Source: Neoalteromonas facilis
Lineage (GTDB): Bacteria > Pseudomonadota > Gammaproteobacteria > Enterobacterales > Alteromonadaceae
DNA: 64,000 nt
NCBI RefSeq assembly: GCF_002807665.1
Contig: NZ_PEAY01000004.1
Location: 472,604-536,603 of the forward strand
Direction: 5' to 3'
Positions 60,277 to 64,000 of this stretch are shown here, in pieces; the first letter of the stretch is position 1; each line of letters begins with the position of its first letter. The position numbers and the translations under genes were made by a program. The notes beneath the pieces are model-generated. The model was given only the letters and a program-made list of their open reading frames with translations. It searched no databases and was not told the origin of the DNA.

Positions 60277-61953
60277 CTAGTATTGCTCTCTCATTAAATA
60301 GCTTCGCAGCATATTCCAGGTAATAACCCCAATTAATTGCTCATGGGAGTCTTGGTAAATATAAACTGCACCACTGCGCGCTGACTGCAGTGCCTCGTAT
60401 ACTTCTGAAAGCGTTGCCTGAAAGCTCAACCCCTCCATGCTGACATAGTGCAAAGCTGAACCGTCATGCTCCAAAGAAACGTTATACTCGACCAACTTAT
60501 ACTGAACGTCTATTTCGAAGTTAGAACGCTGCACAACTGGGTGAGTCGGCGCTTTGTCCAAAAACGCTAAGATTGCTTTGTCAGGTGCGTCATAGAACAT
60601 TTTATATTCAGTATCCATCACCGCTAATACCCCAGTTTTCTGCAAGGCTTCTCGTACTGAAGAAGTTGCATAGGGCAATTTCTGGTAATCTAATTGCTGT
60701 ATAAAAATGGAGCGATTTTTTAGGAACTGTGTCGAGGTTACATAGGCAGGTACTATCACTAACATCGCCGGTAAAATAATTTGCGGGCTGTAAGACAATT
60801 CCATGACAGCTGACAATGCCGCCAATGGAGCATGCAGTACAGCGGTTAACATACCGGCGACGCCAAGTAGTGCGAAACTGCTAGTCAATTCGCTGGTATC
60901 AAAAAAGTAATTCATGGGGACCAGCAATAAGGCGCCAGCAATCATTCCCATTACCATGACAGGCCCCATTATTCCGCCCGGTATACCAAGACCAATAGCC
61001 GTGATAGTCAATAAAAACTTCACCGCTAGCACCACGGCTAATAGCAACAGCCCCGGTTGTTGCGTGAAAAGGCGGTCGACGGTCTCAAAATGCGCCCCCA
61101 TGGCATCAGGAACTGCTGCACCTGCAATGGCGGTGATTGACGCCGCTAGGACAAGACGCCAATGCATGGCAACAGGCCTAAAGAAACGCATGACCATCAT
61201 CAAATTGCGGTTAAATAAGGACGCTAAGCCACCGAGTAGAATACCGAACAATACAAGGTAAGCGTAGAGCCAAGCATTGAAGTCACCAAAGGCCAGAAAA
61301 GCAAGTTCGTTGAATTCACCGAATACTGCTCGCGTCAGTAATGAGCCACAAGCTGCGGCTAACATGACGGGCACAAAAATATGGATCTTGTATTCTCGCA
61401 GTACCACTTCCATGACAAAAATAACCGCGGCAAATGGTGTATTGAATGAAGCGGAAATCCCTGCGGCGATGCCACATCCCGCCAGAATGCGGATGCTGTT
61501 GTAGGGTAATTTTAACCATTGGCCAATAAAACTGCTGCCTGCAGCGCCCAAATGAACCGAGGGGCCTTCGCGTCCAACAGAGAAACCACTGGAGAGGGCC
61601 ATCATGCCACCAAAAAACTGATTAATCGTGGTGCGAAACGGAATATGACCAAAATGATACTTAACCCGGTGGATAACAAACGGAATACCTAAACGGTAAT
61701 GCTTAAAGCCTGTTAAGTAGGCAACGATTAATATTCCGATAACGGCCATGAACGGCATGATAAGGCGAGTGGTTATGCTGGTGCCATCATAGTCACCCAA
61801 GGTCGACAAGGCTTGCAATTGTATCCATTCGTAGCACAATCTAAATATAATAATCAGTGAAGCTGCCATAACGCCGGCAATAATTCCCAATACGCAGAGC
61901 TGAAAGCTGGTGCGTGGATGAGCAAGCTCGTAGCGAAGTCCTTGTAACGTCAT
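60277..61953 (-). CDS. ClC-family chloride channel/antiporter with CBS domain
   Basis: 558 residues from ATG 61953 (a GTG at 61992 is possible). The 18-helix ClC core has GFSVGREGPSVHLGAAGS (gating Glu in GREGP), a YRLGIPFVIHRVK variant of the first GSGIP motif, and GIGIPGGIMGPVMVMGMIAG where GxFxP-type motifs sit. The C-terminal part after about residue 425 looks like a CBS pair (TSSVREALQKTGVLAVMD and later YIYQDSHEQLIGVITW). These proteins exchange chloride with protons or conduct chloride. The selectivity filter differs from the GSGIP consensus, so coupling is uncertain. It is the first gene before hemJ. Confidence 0.9.
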   Translation of the reverse strand: MTLQGLRYELAHPRTSFQLCVLGIIAGVMAASLIIIFRLCYEWIQLQALSTLGDYDGTSITTRLIMPFMAVIGILIVAYLTGFKHYRLGIPFVIHRVKYHFGHIPFRTTINQFFGGMMALSSGFSVGREGPSVHLGAAGSSFIGQWLKLPYNSIRILAGCGIAAGISASFNTPFAAVIFVMEVVLREYKIHIFVPVMLAAACGSLLTRAVFGEFNELAFLAFGDFNAWLYAYLVLFGILLGGLASLFNRNLMMVMRFFRPVAMHWRLVLAASITAIAGAAVPDAMGAHFETVDRLFTQQPGLLLLAVVLAVKFLLTITAIGLGIPGGIMGPVMVMGMIAGALLLVPMNYFFDTSELTSSFALLGVAGMLTAVLHAPLAALSAVMELSYSPQIILPAMLVIVPAYVTSTQFLKNRSIFIQQLDYQKLPYATSSVREALQKTGVLAVMDTEYKMFYDAPDKAILAFLDKAPTHPVVQRSNFEIDVQYKLVEYNVSLEHDGSALHYVSMEGLSFQATLSEVYEALQSARSGAVYIYQDSHEQLIGVITWNMLRSYLMREQY

Positions 61954-62044
61954 GGTTGTGCAATGCTTGAAAGCGTTACCACAGGATACCACAAGTGCTT
62001 GTATTTCAAAGCGTATGCATATCTTTTTAGTCTAATGGAGTAGT

Positions 62045-62788
62045 ATGAACCTACATCAATTGCGCACACAGCTGAGTCAAACGCGCTACACATTGCTGAT
62101 AGCGGCAGTCATGTTGCTGATGATTTATTTTGGTTATCAGTTGGCGATGGTCAATGAGTATTTACTTGAACGTTCACTGGAGCAATCGCAGACGACATTA
62201 CAAAACTTGTCGAATGAGAATGAGCGGGTGGTCAAACAAAAAAATGAACTCGCAGCGCAGCTCGAAATAGCGGAAATAACAAAAGAAAACCTAGAGCGTA
62301 AACTACAAGAAGGGCTTGAGAGGGAATCTCGCTTGAAGGAGCAAATGGCGTTCTACCAGAAGGTCATTTCACCTGAGATTTCTAAAGATGGCTTTACCAT
62401 AGACAGCATTCAAATTGCCCCTACCGCCAGTGACGATGTGTTGCAGTTGTCGATGATCCTGGTACAACAAATTCGTCTAAAAGCGGTGATCAATGGAGAG
62501 CTCATTGTGAGTATTCACGGTAGTCTTGCAGGAGAGCCCTATACGTTGCACTTGAATAACCAGTACGAAAAAGCCAACAGTCCTCTGTTATACCGATTTA
62601 AGTACTTTCAAATCGTGGATACTACATTTTCAGTGCCCAACGGTTTTATTCCTGAGAAGATGTTTGTTGAGACCGGCATTCGTCAGTACAAACGCTTTAA
62701 GGGAACCTACAAACAAGAGTTTGATATCTTTCTAGCCGATGAAAACGAGTGGCAAATAGAGCCCTTAGGCTTTACTCAAGTGAACTAG
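62045..62788 (+). CDS. DUF6776-like inner-membrane protein with coiled coil
   Basis: 247 residues: a short cytoplasmic tail, one membrane helix (about 18-37), a coiled coil (residues 40-105, SLEQSQTTLQNLSNENERVV and on), then a beta-rich C-terminal domain with NGELIVSIHGSLAGEPYTL and FRFKYFQIVD-type strands (RFKYFQIVDTTFSVPNGF). The arrangement matches the DUF6776 proteins of gammaproteobacteria as I recall them, but the function is not known. The gene is divergent from the ClC gene and its 3' end overlaps the convergent solute-binding-like gene by 17 bases. Confidence 0.7.
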   Translation: MNLHQLRTQLSQTRYTLLIAAVMLLMIYFGYQLAMVNEYLLERSLEQSQTTLQNLSNENERVVKQKNELAAQLEIAEITKENLERKLQEGLERESRLKEQMAFYQKVISPEISKDGFTIDSIQIAPTASDDVLQLSMILVQQIRLKAVINGELIVSIHGSLAGEPYTLHLNNQYEKANSPLLYRFKYFQIVDTTFSVPNGFIPEKMFVETGIRQYKRFKGTYKQEFDIFLADENEWQIEPLGFTQVN

Positions 62789-63761
62789 TGTTACGCGTTA
62801 AGGTAGAGGATGAAGCAGAGTAGTTTTGCTCTTGGTTGCGTAGCGTTTTTTGAATGACGTGTTTAATTTCTTGCTGGGCATCTTGCGGTAGATAACGCAT
62901 GTGAGTCTGGATAAATGACTCAGATTGATACAGTGTTTGTATCGCTTGATTCAGTGTCGCTATTGCTTTTCTTCCTGCGTTAGAATCTGAACATAAAAAG
63001 TGTCCAGTAACATATTTGGGGGCATTGGCGATTGCATATGAGCGGTAATCAACCGGAAGATCGCCATCAAATTGCAGAAATGCAGATGCTGGAAAAATCA
63101 GCGCGAACTGAATGCGTTTATTGGCAAAAATTGAAATGGCTCTTTCGTAGTAGGCGTCATTCGATAACACGACGCGCTGGTTATCAGCCAATTCCGCTAT
63201 TTGCTGATCAACCAGATTACCGTATGAATAATGTTGGGCGATAACCATGGCCGAATCTGCGTAAGCATCCAGTACTTGTTTTAAATTTTTAATTTCGCCT
63301 TGAGGTGTTAACAGTGTGGACTCTATTGGAGGTAACTCTGCTAGTTGATAAACACGCTGGGTTTGGAAAAAGTTGAGGGGTAATGAAAACAAATACTGTG
63401 CGTTTCTCTGCGGCGTTTTTATTCGATTTACTATACATATCGAATCATTTTTTTCCATAGCAAGTAACGAACGAGGCAAGGGCACAAAATCAACAGGAGC
63501 GTCATACTCTAGGTTATCCAACAACATTTGAACGGTATCTACGCCAATAGAGAATGGCGACGAATCAAGATTGACGCGTGAGGTCAGAAATTGGTTGTCA
63601 GAGTGAAGTCTTAATTTATCTATTGCCGTGTCAGTTTCTGCTGAAGCGCCAGAGGCTATAACAAACGCTATTGGCAACACTTTGAAGACTGACCATAAGC
63701 TGCCAGCGCGTTTGCTAAATGTGCACGTTAAAAAGGTAGCGATGGTTTTTTTTATATTCAT
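62772..63761 (-). CDS. Periplasmic solute-binding-like protein (PBP2-type)
   Basis: 329 residues. A long n-region (about 27 residues) precedes the hydrophobic stretch SLWSVFKVLPIAFVIASGASA-ET, an unusual but possible signal peptide. The body has the alternating pattern of a type 2 periplasmic binding protein: GVDTVQMLLDNLEY, SICIVNRIKTPQR, NQRVVLSNDAYYERAISIFANKRIQFALIFP and a C-terminal helix. It resembles the TIGR02285-type family found near other binding-like genes. The ligand is unknown. The next gene upstream on the same strand is 22 bases away and is of the same broad kind, so the two form an operon. Confidence 0.6.
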   Translation of the reverse strand: MNIKKTIATFLTCTFSKRAGSLWSVFKVLPIAFVIASGASAETDTAIDKLRLHSDNQFLTSRVNLDSSPFSIGVDTVQMLLDNLEYDAPVDFVPLPRSLLAMEKNDSICIVNRIKTPQRNAQYLFSLPLNFFQTQRVYQLAELPPIESTLLTPQGEIKNLKQVLDAYADSAMVIAQHYSYGNLVDQQIAELADNQRVVLSNDAYYERAISIFANKRIQFALIFPASAFLQFDGDLPVDYRSYAIANAPKYVTGHFLCSDSNAGRKAIATLNQAIQTLYQSESFIQTHMRYLPQDAQQEIKHVIQKTLRNQEQNYSASSSTLTRNTSSLE

Positions 63762-63783
63762 GTTTCACTTACCTAAAATAATC

Positions 63784-64000
63784 TCACTGGTGTAATCCCA
63801 AACAATCTTTTAGGCGCAAATAGTTAGGACTATTGCGAGCTAATGCAAGATATACCGGCCGAATACTAACACCTTTGTATTCAACGACGTGTTCAGCACC
63901 TAATTGTTCAATTTCGTAGTCTAAGACTTCTTTCACGCCGAAAATAAAATCCACACGTCTCTTCTCCAGCATGCCAATCGCTTGCTTAAAATCGGCAACC
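63784..64000 (-). CDS. Solute-binding-like protein, C-terminal fragment (window edge)
   Basis: The frame runs from the right edge of the window to TGA 63784-63786, about 71 residues. The visible part, VADFKQAIGMLEKRRVDFIFG, then YEIEQLGAEHV and RPVYLALARNSPNYLRL, resembles the C-terminal lobe of a type 2 binding protein. It looks related to the adjacent downstream gene (compare KRIQFALIFP with KRRVDFIFG), but similarity is not strong enough for certainty. It is the upstream member of a two-gene unit. The start is outside the window. Confidence 0.6.
   Translation of the reverse strand, partial: VADFKQAIGMLEKRRVDFIFGVKEVLDYEIEQLGAEHVVEYKGVSIRPVYLALARNSPNYLRLKDCLGLHQ

Noticed and set aside
1-64000. 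CRISPR arrays, insertion sequences, prophage, tRNA or rRNA genes
   Set aside because: No regularly spaced direct repeats, transposase or integrase frames, or recognisable tRNA or rRNA sequence were seen in the window.

Overview
The window is a continuous stretch of chromosome from a Gram-negative gammaproteobacterium. The best fit is a marine member of the Alteromonadales. Supporting signs are the macromolecular synthesis block (rpsU-yqeY-dnaG-rpoD) divergent from tsaD, a Vibrio/Shewanella-type TonB2 energiser (DUF3450-TtpC-ExbB-ExbD-TonB-TPR), several TonB-dependent receptors and lipoproteins, RdgC, an AcnB aconitase and a moderate G+C content. I see no tRNA, rRNA, insertion sequence, prophage or CRISPR array. 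Most genes are ordinary chromosomal genes. All assignments come from reading the sequence and from knowledge of families; no database search was run.

Layout. 1-4.7 kb: end of a membrane fusion protein, an RND efflux pump, a translationally coupled HAD phosphatase and a small MscS channel. 4.7-10.1 kb: an accessory stretch with an HEAGH-motif membrane protein, a CBM9-like secreted protein, a PEP-CTERM-type protein, and a TonB-dependent receptor interrupted by a single in-frame TAA, with a LacI-type operator-like palindrome upstream. 10.1-18.8 kb: rpoD, dnaG, yqeY and rpsU on the minus strand, then tsaD, plsY, folB, folK, uppP and a HIT protein. 18.8-25.4 kb: an M49-like lipoprotein peptidase, an HDOD protein, a family 3 solute-binding protein, rdgC and an orphan histidine kinase.

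25.5-41.9 kb is the most interesting region. It holds phoB-phoR-pstS, then a 919-residue lipoprotein made of two copies of a beta-helix-like domain, a TonB-dependent receptor, a divergent lipoprotein/DUF4105 pair and a complete TonB2 energising operon. I find near-consensus PhoB boxes (two 7-base half-sites with a 4-base A/T-rich spacer, a -10-like hexamer about 10 bases downstream) in front of phoB, the duplicated lipoprotein and the TonB operon. The phoB and TonB-operon boxes share a 16-base identical core. I infer a phosphate-starvation-induced outer-membrane uptake system with its own energy supply.

41.9-47.3 kb: a three-gene run of exported hydrolases (S9 prolyl oligopeptidase, serine beta-lactamase-like hydrolase, DUF885). 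47.3-64 kb: small membrane proteins, an acyl-CoA ligase, a soluble aldose dehydrogenase, acnB, a DUF192 protein, lysC overlapping a CheY-like regulator, a PatB/MalY aminotransferase, an NRAMP-family transporter lacking the canonical metal-binding motifs, a UPF0149 protein, a 59-residue ORF, hemJ, a ClC channel, a DUF6776-like protein and two adjacent solute-binding-like genes, the second cut by the window end.
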